From contig NZ_BBXI01000022.1 in the NCBI RefSeq assembly GCF_001078375.1, positions 1 through 40,717 on the forward strand: DNA of 40,717 bases, given 5' to 3'. Positions 18,805 through 26,958 of the stretch are shown piece by piece. The notes beneath the pieces are model-generated. The model had not been told where the DNA came from and made no database searches. It saw only the letters and a program-made list of their open reading frames with translations. The DNA is from Veillonella tobetsuensis. GTDB lineage: Bacteria; Bacillota; Negativicutes; Veillonellales; Veillonellaceae. The position numbers and the translations under genes are program-made. The first letter of the stretch is position 1. Each line of letters begins with the position of its first letter.

Positions 18805-18843
18805 AGACCTATTCATTATGAAAGTAGTGAATAGGTCTTTTAT
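18805..18843 (+). terminator. Terminator after the permease gene
   Basis: An 11-bp perfect stem (18805-18815 with 18828-18838, AGACCTATTCA/TGAATAGGTCT) is followed by TTTATT. Confidence 0.8.
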
Positions 18844-18895
18844 TGTACATGCAGTATTAGGTAATTGTTTTTATATGAAAGCTATCATTATGAGA

Positions 18896-18924
18896 TTGTT
18901 TTTCTATAAAAGCCTTGCTATAAT
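18896..18924 (+). promoter_or_regulatory. Predicted promoter of the UPF0145 gene
   Basis: TTGTTT (18896-18901) and TATAAT (18919-18924) are 17 nt apart, with an extended -10 TGC before TATAAT. The start codon lies 41 nt downstream. Confidence 0.7.
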
Positions 18925-18964
18925 GAATCAAAATATATTGTTGTCAATTAGAGAGGATACAATT

Positions 18965-19282
18965 ATGATTATTACTACAACTATGCATGTTGAAAATAAA
19001 CCTGTACAAGAATACAAAGGTATCGTATTTGGTGAGGTCGTAGAAGGCCGTAACTTTGTAAAAGACTTTATGTCTGGTATTCGTGATATTGTTGGTGGTC
19101 GTAGCGGTAGCTATGAAGATTCACTAATGAATGCACGCCAAGCAGCAATCGATGAAATGGCAAAACGAGCTAGCAAAATCGGCGCTAATGCCGTTATTGG
19201 CGTATCATTCCAATACAGTACCGTAGGAGCACAAAATGGCATGCTTATGGTGACATGTAATGGGACGGCCGTTGTAATTTAA
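18965..19282 (+). CDS. YbjQ/UPF0145 family protein
   Basis: A 105-aa cytoplasmic protein of the YbjQ (UPF0145) family, whose molecular function is unsettled. Typical segments are [33 protein letters not shown], read in pieces, then A-x3[16 protein letters not shown]. The start at 18965 follows GAGAGGATACA and a good promoter; a longer in-frame opening back to 18779 would run through the permease terminator and is rejected. It is a single-gene unit followed 9 nt later by hairpin copy 8. Confidence 0.88.
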   Translation: MIITTTMHVENKPVQEYKGIVFGEVVEGRNFVKDFMSGIRDIVGGRSGSYEDSLMNARQAAIDEMAKRASKIGANAVIGVSFQYSTVGAQNGMLMVTCNGTAVVI

Positions 19283-19291
19283 TAAGAATTC

Positions 19292-19387
19292 ATAGATGGG
19301 ACCACTTGTTTCATTCCACCGGCCGGGTCTGACTCCGGCCTACGGCCTCCGCAGGGCCAAAGTCATGAAACAAGTGGTCCCATCTAT
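19292..19387 (-). repeat. Hairpin repeat element copy 8
   Basis: The arms 19292-19314 and 19365-19387 are a perfect 23-bp inverted repeat. The cap (about 19315-19364) is inverted, with inner stem GGCC-TAC-GGCC. Weaker AT pairing continues outward (TTTAATA with TATTAAA). It follows the UPF0145 stop by 9 bp. Confidence 0.92.
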
Positions 19388-19441
19388 TTTCTATTAAATA
19401 CAACAGTCTGGATTAGAAAAAGAAAAAGTCGTTCGGAAACA

Positions 19442-19505
19442 CTACTTATTCTATTTTGCTTAAAATTTCCATCGGTCGGGTTTGAGTGAGAAGGGCCATA
19501 AGTAG
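19442..19505 (-). repeat. Degenerate relative of the hairpin repeat
   Basis: A weak copy: CCATCGGTCGGGTTTGAG resembles the CCACCGGCCGGGTCTGAC end of the cap, and GGGCCATAAG resembles the other end. The short arms CTACTTAT (19442-19449) and ATAAGTAG (19498-19505) are complementary. Most of the cap interior is missing. Confidence 0.45.
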
Positions 19506-19511
19506 GGTATG

Positions 19512-19543
19512 AGGTAGCAGATTTTGTGATCTGCTACCTTTTA
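19512..19543 (+). terminator. Hairpin terminator-like structure
   Basis: An 11-bp perfect stem (19512-19522 with 19529-19539, AGGTAGCAGAT/ATCTGCTACCT) is followed by TTTTAG. No gene ends immediately before it. The stretch 19544-19740 holds only the promoter region of the next gene (TTGCTATAAT near 19716-19725, an extended -10 type). Confidence 0.65.
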
Positions 19544-19772
19544 GTATGTAATAAAGTATCTCTTAAGAAATAGAATAGGCGTGTACTATTTCAAAATAGG
19601 TGTATATAAGATTCTATGATTGATTTATAGGTGACTAATAGTCACCTATGCTCCTATTAATCACCCTTGACTCTATTAGTAACATCACATAGCTAGATTT
19701 TTATATGATAGACTTGCTATAATTAATCAATAGTTTAGTTCGTATCAAAATAATTATGTTAGGAGGTATATT

Positions 19773-19946
19773 ATGGCAACATCAAGTTTTTTTACGCCAT
19801 TGGTTGTAAAACCTGAGGACGAAGATGCTATGATTAAAGTTTTTGAATCAAAAGAAAAAGTAAAATGGAAAACCAATAAAAATTATAAATTTTTAAATGA
19901 TAATGAAGTAAAGTCATTGGTTGAGAAAATGCGGAGGAATAATTAA
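19773..19946 (+). CDS. Small protein upstream of GNAT gene, candidate antitoxin
   Basis: A 57-aa ORF beginning MATSSFFTPLVVKPEDEDAM and ending VEKMRRNN, preceded by a strong AGGAGGTATATT ribosome binding site. Its TAA is immediately followed by the ATG of the GNAT gene, so the two are tightly coupled. It is charged, lysine-rich and without membrane segments. I do not recognise a family. A short acidic/basic protein fused in operon ahead of a GNAT resembles the layout of GNAT-type toxin-antitoxin pairs, but it lacks the recognisable DUF1778 ribbon-helix-helix, so this is only a suggestion. The base composition is more AT-rich than in the housekeeping genes. Confidence 0.7.
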   Translation: MATSSFFTPLVVKPEDEDAMIKVFESKEKVKWKTNKNYKFLNDNEVKSLVEKMRRNN

Positions 19947-20507
19947 ATGGAACATGATGTTGTACCATTAAATTCTTATTTAACTTATGCTAATGAATCA
20001 GAAATTAAACATTTTATGAGTACATTTTCATGTCCTGTAAATAATGATATTGAAATATTTCTTAAAGAGAAATCTATAAAATTTGAACAAAAAAATTTTT
20101 CTAGAACATATTTAATTATACATAATACTTATACAGAACAATTACTTTTAGGATATTTTACACTAGCTTTAAAAGTACTAAATTTAGATTCTAGTGTATC
20201 AAATAAATTAAAAAAAATAGTATCTGGATATTCTAATAAAAAAGAAACTACTGTTTATCTAATTGGGCAAATAGGTAAAAACTTTAATATTAATCATAAT
20301 CAGATTAATGGAGATGATTTAATGTGTTATGCACTAGAGGCCATTATAAATGCTAGTAATATTGTAGGAGGTAGAGCTATTGCCATTGAGTGTAAAGATA
20401 TAGATTCATTAACTCAATTTTATAAGAAATTTGGTTTTGAATTACTTACAAATACTCAATATAATGAATTACAAACCTATGTATTGAATATAGATAAATT
20501 AAATTGA
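19947..20507 (+). CDS. GNAT-family N-acetyltransferase
   Basis: A 186-aa protein with a GNAT C-terminal region: NIVGGRAIAIECKDIDSL followed by FYKKFGFELL, the usual acetyl-CoA fold ending. The N-terminal part (to about residue 90) is less typical but includes YLIIHNTYTEQLLLGYFTLA, a plausible beta-sheet core. The substrate is unknown; candidates are a small molecule, an aminoacyl-tRNA (toxin-like) or a protein. It starts directly at the end of the 57-aa gene. The AT-rich composition suggests acquisition. A convergent antisense-RNA-like unit follows. Confidence 0.75.
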   Translation: MEHDVVPLNSYLTYANESEIKHFMSTFSCPVNNDIEIFLKEKSIKFEQKNFSRTYLIIHNTYTEQLLLGYFTLALKVLNLDSSVSNKLKKIVSGYSNKKETTVYLIGQIGKNFNINHNQINGDDLMCYALEAIINASNIVGGRAIAIECKDIDSLTQFYKKFGFELLTNTQYNELQTYVLNIDKLN

Positions 20508-20526
20508 TTATATTTTTATGTGATAT

Positions 20527-20599
20527 AAAAACAGCAGGGCCGCCACCCTGCTGTTTTTTTGTTGCGTGAATACATTGCAACTTACTTATTTCCCTTGTC
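20527..20599 (-). ncRNA. Predicted orphan antisense RNA related to the 27112 antisense RNA
   Basis: A minus-strand transcript predicted to start near 20599 and to end at the terminator stem 20527-20539 with 20546-20559 (a bidirectional hairpin also ending the GNAT mRNA). Its first part GACAAGGGAAATAAG and the later CACGCAACAAAAAA before a GGGTGGCGGCCCT terminator match the start (GACAAAGGAAGTCAA), CACGCAAACAAAAAA and GGGTGTCGGCCCT parts of the par-like antisense RNA at 27112. No small hydrophobic toxin ORF is present here. It is inferred from similarity and a promoter; transcription is unproven. Confidence 0.6.
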
Positions 20600-20605
20600 A
20601 AAGAT

Positions 20606-20634
20606 ATATTAATACTATCAGAATTAGTAGTCAA
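20606..20634 (-). promoter_or_regulatory. Promoter of the orphan antisense RNA
   Basis: On the minus strand TTGACT (complement of 20629-20634) and TAATAT (complement of 20606-20611) are 17 nt apart, close to consensus. There is no coding gene immediately downstream in that direction. Confidence 0.7.
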
Positions 20635-20665
20635 TCAATTGTTAGGTATAATACATATCTATTAT

Positions 20666-23600
20666 TTATTTTACCTTATACCATGTTGCGTACATAACTG
20701 GTAATACGATGAGTGTGAGTACCGTTGCCACGAGTAGGCCGCCGCTAAAGGCGATGGCTAGTGGGCTCCAGAATACGGATCCCATGAGTGGTATCATACC
20801 AAGGATGGCTGCAATAGCAGTTAGCATAATTGGTCTAAACCGCAATGTAGCAGAGTTGATGATGGCTTCTCGTGGAGATTGGCCTTCAGCACGGTGGATT
20901 TCGATTTGGTCCAACAAGATGATGGAGTTACGAATGATCATGCCAGAGAGGGCAATAACACCGAGAATGGCCATAAATCCAAGTGGTGTACGTGTAATGT
21001 TTAGGGCTAGTACAACACCGATGAGTCCTAGAGGAGCCGTGAATAAGGCCATGAGCATGAGTGCAATTTTCTTCAATTGGAACATGAGAATGGTCATAAT
21101 CACAAAAAGCATGATAGGAATTGGGACGAGTAATTTTTTAACGGCTGTAACGCTCTTTTCAGCGGCGCCATCGAGCTCGATAGTATATCCAGTTGGCAAG
21201 TTTTGACGATATTCTTCAAGGTTCTTGTAGATTTCTTTCGTCTTAGCATTGCCAAGTACGCCAGGGCCAACATTAGCATGGATGCTGATGGTCGGCATCA
21301 TGTTGCGGTGCCAGATAATCCCTTCCTCTTGGGTCATAGAAATCGTGGCAATTTGGCTGAGCGGTACATAGGAACCATTGCCTGTTTGGATTGGTAGTGA
21401 TGAAAGTGCCGCTAGATTGTGGTTTTCATTGCCACCTAATTTGAAAGTAACAGGAATTGTTTGGTTACCTTCGTAATATTCACCCGCTTTTGTACCCGTT
21501 AACAAGCTTTGTAAATGAAGCGATACAGCATAGCTATTGATGCCAAGCATACGAGCCTTATCTGGATCGATATGAACCTGTGCAACAGGCTCTGTATCCG
21601 GCCAGTCAAAGGCGATATTTTGTAAGTCCTTATCTTGCTGCATCATGGCTTTCACATCATTAGCAATCGTTTTTACCTCAGATGCATTAGGTCCCGATAC
21701 ACGAAGCATAACAGGATATTTAGATGGAGGACCAATTTGAACGAATTGCATATTGATGAGGGCAGATGGATATTGATCGTTTAACTGATCTTGTAAATCC
21801 TTGAACAATGCATCACGATCCTTTAAGGACTTTGTGACGATGATGGTTTGCATGAAATTAGCACGTGGTAATTCCGGTTCTAAGGTCAATACAAACCGCG
21901 GCGACCCTTCACCTACATAGGTTGTGTAATGATCGATATGCTCATTGTCCTTTAACAAAGCATCCAATAATTTAGCTTGGCTTTGCGTATAATCGATGGA
22001 TGAGCTTTGAGGAAATTGCATAGATACAATGATTTCATTCCGCGTTGATGATGGGAAAAATTCCTGTTTGATGAGCGGAAATGATAGGAGGGACAATATG
22101 AAAGCCCCTAATGTGGCGAGTAATATGGTCTTGTGATGACCGAGTGCCCAGTGGAGGAGACTTTCAAAACGTGCATAAAAAATCGTTTTCAGACGATGCA
22201 TAATATGATCGCGACGAGTCCACTCGGATTCGGGTTTTTCAGCCTTGTTTTCGATGATTTTATAGCCCAGTACAGGACTGACCAGAACAGATGCAATCCA
22301 AGATAGGACGAGGGCTAAGAACACAACGATGGACAAGGATTTAGTAAATTCTGCAACCATGCCCTCTGCCAAGGCGAGAGGCAAGAAACCAGCACAGGTA
22401 ATGAGCGTGCCGGACAGCATCGGAAAGGCTGTAGATTCATAAGCAAAGGTGGCTGCACGCCAATGGTTAAAGCCTTCTTCAAGCTTAACGCTCATCATTT
22501 CTACAACGATGATGGCGTCATCTACGAGGAGGCCCAGTGACAAGATGAGGGCACCAAGGCTAACCTTATGTAGATAAATACCGTTTTCGTACATCAACAC
22601 AAAGACGGTGGATACAACGACAGGAATGGTGAGCGCCACTACAACACCGGTACGAATGCCAAGGGATGCAAAGCTTACGAGCAATACGATGGCGATGGCT
22701 TCGAATAGAGATTGTGAGAAATCACCGATGGATTCCTTAACGATGTGCGGCTGATTCGATACTTGATCGAGGTTTAAACCAGCGGGAATCGTCGTTTTAA
22801 ATTCCTTTAGTTTATTATCGATAGCCTCGCCAAATTCGATATTATTCGCACCAGCATCCATGGAAATAGCGATGCCGATAGCAGGCTTGCCTTCGTAGTA
22901 AAATTGAGGACTAGATGGGTCCTTATAGGTCATTGTTACATCCGCTACATCGCCAAGTCGTACGATTTGATTGTTGATGCGGGCTGGCATATTTTTGACA
23001 GCATCGACGCTATCGAATACACCATTTACACGGATATATACATTGTTCGTATCGGTGTTAACCATACCAGCTGGCACCATGGCGCTTTGCTGTTTGAGCG
23101 CGTTTAATACTTGTTGAACTGTTACCTTATAGGAGGCCAATTTATCCTTATTGATAGTTATATCAAGGGACTTTTCTTGCACTCCAATAAGGGTAATCTT
23201 TTTTACATTTGGAACGGATAACAATTGTCGTTTTAAATTTTCCGCTTGTTGCCGTTTTTCTTCGTAACTAAATTCGTCACCTGAAAGGGCATAAATCGTG
23301 CCGTATACATCGTCGAATCGATCGTTGATAGCTGGACCTTGAACGCCAGATGGTAAGGATTTCCATTCATCATTGATCATGTTACGTGCTTCTTCCCAGG
23401 CGGGACGAATTTTACTTGATGGTAAATCTTCTTTTAGATTGATGTATATAACAGATTTACTGCCATCTGTGAAAGACTTAGTATAATCTACACCCGGTAG
23501 ATCCCGTAGTCGTTCCTCCAGTTTATCCGTTACCTGATCAGACATCTCTTGCGGTGATGCACCTGGCCAAGAAATGCCGACCACCATGGTACGCATCGTA

Positions 23601-23728
23601 AAGTCTGGATCTTCCATGCGTCCCATATGGGTGAACGAGAATATACCAAAGGTGAGGAGTACGGCGATGAAGTAATAGATAATAGATTTGTGGCGTAACG
23701 CCCAATCGGCTAAGTTAAAGTTCTTCAT
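20666..23728 (-). CDS. RND efflux permease (AcrB/MdtB-like)
   Basis: A 1020-aa proton-driven inner-membrane exporter that works in a tripartite complex with the adaptor encoded just upstream and an outer-membrane channel. The N-terminus MKNFNLADWALRHKSIIYYF, two large periplasmic halves and about 12 membrane segments fit the family. The proton-relay pair D403-D404 is in GLLVDDAIIVVEMM of TM4. The ATG overlaps the adaptor stop by 4 nt. No TolC-like gene is in the window, so the outer channel must be encoded elsewhere. The substrate (drugs, detergents or other) cannot be read. Its presence implies an outer membrane. Confidence 0.93.
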   Translation of the reverse strand: MKNFNLADWALRHKSIIYYFIAVLLTFGIFSFTHMGRMEDPDFTMRTMVVGISWPGASPQEMSDQVTDKLEERLRDLPGVDYTKSFTDGSKSVIYINLKEDLPSSKIRPAWEEARNMINDEWKSLPSGVQGPAINDRFDDVYGTIYALSGDEFSYEEKRQQAENLKRQLLSVPNVKKITLIGVQEKSLDITINKDKLASYKVTVQQVLNALKQQSAMVPAGMVNTDTNNVYIRVNGVFDSVDAVKNMPARINNQIVRLGDVADVTMTYKDPSSPQFYYEGKPAIGIAISMDAGANNIEFGEAIDNKLKEFKTTIPAGLNLDQVSNQPHIVKESIGDFSQSLFEAIAIVLLVSFASLGIRTGVVVALTIPVVVSTVFVLMYENGIYLHKVSLGALILSLGLLVDDAIIVVEMMSVKLEEGFNHWRAATFAYESTAFPMLSGTLITCAGFLPLALAEGMVAEFTKSLSIVVFLALVLSWIASVLVSPVLGYKIIENKAEKPESEWTRRDHIMHRLKTIFYARFESLLHWALGHHKTILLATLGAFILSLLSFPLIKQEFFPSSTRNEIIVSMQFPQSSSIDYTQSQAKLLDALLKDNEHIDHYTTYVGEGSPRFVLTLEPELPRANFMQTIIVTKSLKDRDALFKDLQDQLNDQYPSALINMQFVQIGPPSKYPVMLRVSGPNASEVKTIANDVKAMMQQDKDLQNIAFDWPDTEPVAQVHIDPDKARMLGINSYAVSLHLQSLLTGTKAGEYYEGNQTIPVTFKLGGNENHNLAALSSLPIQTGNGSYVPLSQIATISMTQEEGIIWHRNMMPTISIHANVGPGVLGNAKTKEIYKNLEEYRQNLPTGYTIELDGAAEKSVTAVKKLLVPIPIMLFVIMTILMFQLKKIALMLMALFTAPLGLIGVVLALNITRTPLGFMAILGVIALSGMIIRNSIILLDQIEIHRAEGQSPREAIINSATLRFRPIMLTAIAAILGMIPLMGSVFWSPLAIAFSGGLLVATVLTLIVLPVMYATWYKVK

Positions 23729-24789
23729 TCATGCACCGCCGTCCCTTCTTGTAATTGTTGGGTGCCTGCGGTGATAACGATATCTCCTTTAGCGAGGCCA
23801 CTTTTAACGATAACCGAATTATTACCGAAATCGCCCGTTTGAATTGGTACAAGATGCGCTTTTTTATCTCGAATGATATAGACCGCATTATTACCTTGTT
23901 TGTCTTTCACCAAAGCTGTCAATGGAATAGAAATATCCGTTGTCTCTACTTGATTGATGACCGCGTTGATGGTCATGCCAAGCTGTACCTCTTTTGGTGG
24001 ATTTTGTAAGGCAATTTTTACCGTATAGGTCCGTGCAATTGGATCTGGTACTGGTGAAATTTCTCGGATAATCCCTTGTACTTTCACATCAGGTAAAGCC
24101 CAGAAACTGATGGTAGCAGTACTACCTATGCGAATCTTACTCATTTCTTGTTCAGGCAACGAAATAACTGCCTCTGGTTCATGGCCAGCCGCCAAGGTGC
24201 CTACTGGTTGACCAGCGGAGACCACTTGACCGACCTCGAGATTAAGCGCCGTTATGAGGCCACTATCTGGAGCAACAAGAGTAGTATAACTATTTTGATT
24301 ATTGCTCAAATTGAGACCTGCTTGAGCCTGTTGTAACTGAGCCTTGGCAGCATTCAATTGATTTTCTGCTTGATCTAGTTGTAATTTACTAACCGCATTT
24401 TGTTCATATAAAGTACGGAATCGTTCCGCATTCGTATTGGCTAGCTCATATGCCGATTGAGCTGCCGTAACGGCTCCTTGTGCATTTTGTACTTGACTAG
24501 CCGTATCAGCGCCGTTAATTTGGGCGATAACTTGACCCGCTTGAACAGGGGAACCTACACTGACGAATTTATTAATAATACGGCCACCAACTTGGAACGC
24601 TAAATTTGTTTCCGTTTTATTGTGGATTGTTCCCGAATACCCAGCACTCGTTGTGCCAGCCTCCTCGCCAATCGTAATCGTCCGTACTTTGAGACTCGTA
24701 TCATGCTCTTCTTGATTCGAACCACAACCGCCGATGACTAGTGCACTCATCAGTAGCGCCGTGGTCAATCCTAATACACTACGATTCAT
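23725..24789 (-). CDS. RND efflux periplasmic adaptor lipoprotein (HlyD/AcrA family)
   Basis: A 354-aa membrane-fusion protein that links the RND permease to the outer-membrane channel. From ATG 24789 (GGAGAG ribosome binding site) it has a lipoprotein signal: MNRSVLGLTTALLMSALVI followed by GGC with lipidated C22. The lipoyl-like half motifs (VGGRIINKFVSVGSPVQAGQVIAQI and VAPDSGLITALNLEVGQVV, in pieces) flank an alanine/glutamine-rich coiled coil of about 70 residues. The upstream start at 24810 (MCVKER) is less likely because it would extend the signal with charged residues. It overlaps the permease gene by 4 nt. Confidence 0.93.
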   Translation of the reverse strand: MNRSVLGLTTALLMSALVIGGCGSNQEEHDTSLKVRTITIGEEAGTTSAGYSGTIHNKTETNLAFQVGGRIINKFVSVGSPVQAGQVIAQINGADTASQVQNAQGAVTAAQSAYELANTNAERFRTLYEQNAVSKLQLDQAENQLNAAKAQLQQAQAGLNLSNNQNSYTTLVAPDSGLITALNLEVGQVVSAGQPVGTLAAGHEPEAVISLPEQEMSKIRIGSTATISFWALPDVKVQGIIREISPVPDPIARTYTVKIALQNPPKEVQLGMTINAVINQVETTDISIPLTALVKDKQGNNAVYIIRDKKAHLVPIQTGDFGNNSVIVKSGLAKGDIVITAGTQQLQEGTAVHE

Positions 24790-24912
24790 AATTCTCTCCT
24801 TCACACACATTATAGAGATTATTGTGAAAGCAATAACTACTATGAAATATATATTTTATACAATTAAATAATACTATATATTAAACAAAAATTCTATATG
24901 TATATTAATTAT

Positions 24913-25090
24913 ATTAGAAAATATATATGTTTTCTAAATTTAGTAACTGCGAGGCATCTTCCTAAAACCTCCAGCTACCTTAACGGTCTGCGCCTGATGG
25001 CTTGACCTAGTAAAGTCGGTTTTAGAAAGGTGCCTCTTCGTTAAAAAATATCATAAACCAGAGCCTATACAAACATATATATTTTCTAAT
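24913..25090 (-). repeat. Hairpin element copy 9 with divergent cap
   Basis: The outer arms 24913-24932 and 25071-25090 are a perfect 20-bp inverted repeat. The inner arms 24951-24968 and 25019-25036 are complementary with a mismatch and a wobble. The cap starts CTCCAGCTACC and ends AAAGTCG, the same ends as the common inverted cap (CTCCACCGGCC ... AAAGTCG), but the middle differs. The rest of 24790-25158 holds the adaptor upstream region and a TATAAT at about 25130-25135 before the next gene. Confidence 0.8.
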
Positions 25091-25158
25091 AATTGGAGAG
25101 AGGGGACCTTCGGGGAGAAATTTAGGTTATAATAGTTTTGATAAAGGTTGGTGGAATT

Positions 25159-25317
25159 ATGAAACAAGAAAAAGACAGAGAAGTATATAATCAAAAAACA
25201 TTAGAAGTAATGAAAGAAGCAAAGAAAATAGCTAGAGATTTGAAATACCCTAGTTATAAAACGTTAGAAGAACTAAAAAGAGCTTTAGATGATAGTTGTG
25301 CAACAAACGTAGAATAG
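25159..25317 (+). CDS. Short RelB/DinJ-like antitoxin C-terminal fragment
   Basis: A 52-aa ORF starting MKQEKDREVYNQKTLEVMKE, with GGTTGGTGG just upstream of ATG. The segment EAKKIARDLKYPSYKTLEEL looks like the toxin-binding tail of RelB/DinJ antitoxins, but the N-terminal ribbon-helix-helix is missing and no toxin gene is adjacent. It may be an orphan antitoxin remnant, or a small gene of another kind. It is boxed between two hairpin elements (copies 9 and 10), the second starting 2 nt after its stop. Confidence 0.5.
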   Translation: MKQEKDREVYNQKTLEVMKEAKKIARDLKYPSYKTLEELKRALDDSCATNVE

Positions 25318-25319
25318 AA

Positions 25320-25401
25320 GATGAGAGAACCCCTCTTGAAAACGACTTCGGGCTCCGCGTAGCGCAGTAGCGTGTCGGCTTTCAAGAGGGGTTCTCTCAT
25401 C
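25320..25401 (+). repeat. Hairpin element copy 10 with a third cap type
   Basis: The arms 25320-25341 and 25380-25401 are a perfect 22-bp inverted repeat. The cap begins CGACTTCGGGCTCCGCG, like the ends of other caps, but continues differently (short, about 37 nt). The element lies exactly between two convergent stop codons (25315-25317 and 25407-25409) and probably acts as a shared terminator or 3'-end stabiliser. Confidence 0.85.
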
Positions 25402-25406
25402 CATTT

Positions 25407-26756
25407 TTATTCTTCTGTTTGTTCCACAACTGGTTCAACATAACTAACCAAAATTTTGTCGATTCTCGTATTATCCATGTCTACGATTTCAAAGGTGTAT
25501 CCTTCCCAATAGGTTTTGTCTGTTTCTCGTGGGATTCTACCGAATAGTAGGTTCATGAGACCGCCTAATGTTTTGTATAGATCATCTTCTTCGCGAGGAA
25601 GTTCTTTGTCGATGTGAAAGAATTCTTTAAATTCGTCTATGTTGAGTAGACCATCTACAAGCCATGTTCCGTCACCGCGTTCGATGATACGGTTTTCTTC
25701 TTCTTGGCGTTCATCTTCACCAGATGGCATGAGGCCTACGATTTCTTCCATGATGTCATGTAATGTTACGAGGCCACTAAAGCCACCGTATTCATCGAGG
25801 ACGATGGTTTCGTGAACGCCTTCATTACGCAATGTATTGAGCAATTTCATAAGAGAAATGCTTTCAGGTACAAGCAATGGTTCTGTCATACAGGAACGGA
25901 TGACGTGGTGAAGGGGGCTTTCACCCTGCAAACATTCAACCATAACATCTGTTACGTTAATCATACCCTGCAATTCATCGAGGGAATCTTCACCTACAGG
26001 AATGCGGTAATGGTTTGCCGTTTTAAGAACCTCCATGATTTCATCTTCGGAAGCGTTTAAATCAATCCATTTAAGCTGCGTCCGCGGTGTCATGACGTCA
26101 GATGCGTCCATGTCGGCTAGGTGAAAGATATTTTCTACGAGGATAGGTTCTTCTTCTTCGTAAGCACCCATGGCTACGCCTTCGGTGAGCATTTTGTTGA
26201 TTTCAGACTCTGTTACAGGAGCTTCTTCTTTAATAGTAACGCCTAATAATTTTAATAAAAATTCTGTAGAAACACCGAGGAAGCTAACGATTGGTTTTAA
26301 TGCTACTGATAGCCAGTAAATTGGTTTTGCCACCACTACTGCGATACTTTCAGGACTATTTAAAGCCAAGCGTTTTGGCACAAGTTCACCAATAACGAGG
26401 GATAAATAGGTAATAATCGCAACGATGATAAATGAGCTAAGAGATGTAGCATACGGTTCAATACTTGGAACATGAGCTACTAAAAATTCTTCTAATGGAG
26501 CGGAAAAGGTTGCACCAGAATACAAACCTGTTAAAATACCAACGAGGGTAATACCAATTTGAATGGTAGAAAACATATTATTAGGATTTTCTGCTAATTC
26601 AAAGGCTTTTTTAGCTCGTTCATTACCTGCTTCACCCATCTCTTCGAGACGGCGTTTTTTAGCATTAACAATGGCTAACTCTGTCATGGAAAATAAGCCA
26701 TTGGCGATGATTAATATTATAATAATTATAAAATCTAAGGTCAGATCACTGTCCAT
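25407..26756 (-). CDS. CNNM/CorC-type hemolysin-family membrane protein
   Basis: A 449-aa inner-membrane protein with the CNNM (DUF21) membrane domain (about 1-190, starting with a long Ile-rich helix, then ANGLFSMTELAIVNAKKRRL), a pair of CBS domains (about 210-335, including DVMTPRTQLKWIDL and DEYGGFSGLVTLHDIMEEIVG) and a C-terminal CorC_HlyC domain (about 350-440). The family includes magnesium/cobalt exporters such as MpfA and is misleadingly called hemolysin; a cation-efflux role is likely but unproven here. AAGGAG lies upstream of ATG. It is a single-gene unit with convergent neighbours on the left. Confidence 0.9.
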   Translation of the reverse strand: MDSDLTLDFIIIIILIIANGLFSMTELAIVNAKKRRLEEMGEAGNERAKKAFELAENPNNMFSTIQIGITLVGILTGLYSGATFSAPLEEFLVAHVPSIEPYATSLSSFIIVAIITYLSLVIGELVPKRLALNSPESIAVVVAKPIYWLSVALKPIVSFLGVSTEFLLKLLGVTIKEEAPVTESEINKMLTEGVAMGAYEEEEPILVENIFHLADMDASDVMTPRTQLKWIDLNASEDEIMEVLKTANHYRIPVGEDSLDELQGMINVTDVMVECLQGESPLHHVIRSCMTEPLLVPESISLMKLLNTLRNEGVHETIVLDEYGGFSGLVTLHDIMEEIVGLMPSGEDERQEEENRIIERGDGTWLVDGLLNIDEFKEFFHIDKELPREEDDLYKTLGGLMNLLFGRIPRETDKTYWEGYTFEIVDMDNTRIDKILVSYVEPVVEQTEE

Positions 26757-26851
26757 GTAAGTAAATACTCCTTTTTATGAGATATAATTCTGCACATGAG
26801 AAAATTGAAATATTACTCTTTAGTATACCATATTCGAATTATATATGGTAA

Positions 26852-26890
26852 ATACAACAAAAGCACCCATATAAGGTGCTTTTGTTGTAT
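26852..26890. other. Long-stem hairpin overlapping the toxin promoter
   Basis: A perfect 16-bp stem (26852-26867 with 26875-26890) with a 7-nt loop has no conserved cap. Its right end includes the first bases of TATACT (26888-26893), the best -10 box for the small toxin gene. A shorter palindrome (ACCATAT/ATATGGT) lies just before it at 26827-26849. It could be a terminator or a regulatory cruciform. Confidence 0.65.
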
Positions 26891-26930
26891 ACTATAGGTG
26901 TTACTGCCCCATACTGGTAACAGAAAGGGG

Positions 26931-26958
26931 GTGAAAACGTGTTTGACACTTTGACTTC
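26931..26958 (+). repeat. Direct repeats DRa and DRb in the toxin leader
   Basis: GTGAAAACGTGT (26931-26942) recurs exactly at 27079-27090, and TTGACTTC (26951-26958) recurs at 27098-27105. The first set spans the toxin ribosome binding site and start; the second is transcribed in the antisense RNA, so the two RNAs can pair at these places. This is the arrangement of the par locus of plasmid pAD1. Confidence 0.8.

Noticed and set aside
18779-18964. Longer N-terminus for the UPF0145 protein
   Set aside because: It would run through the permease terminator and the gene's own promoter; the start at 18965 fits the family.
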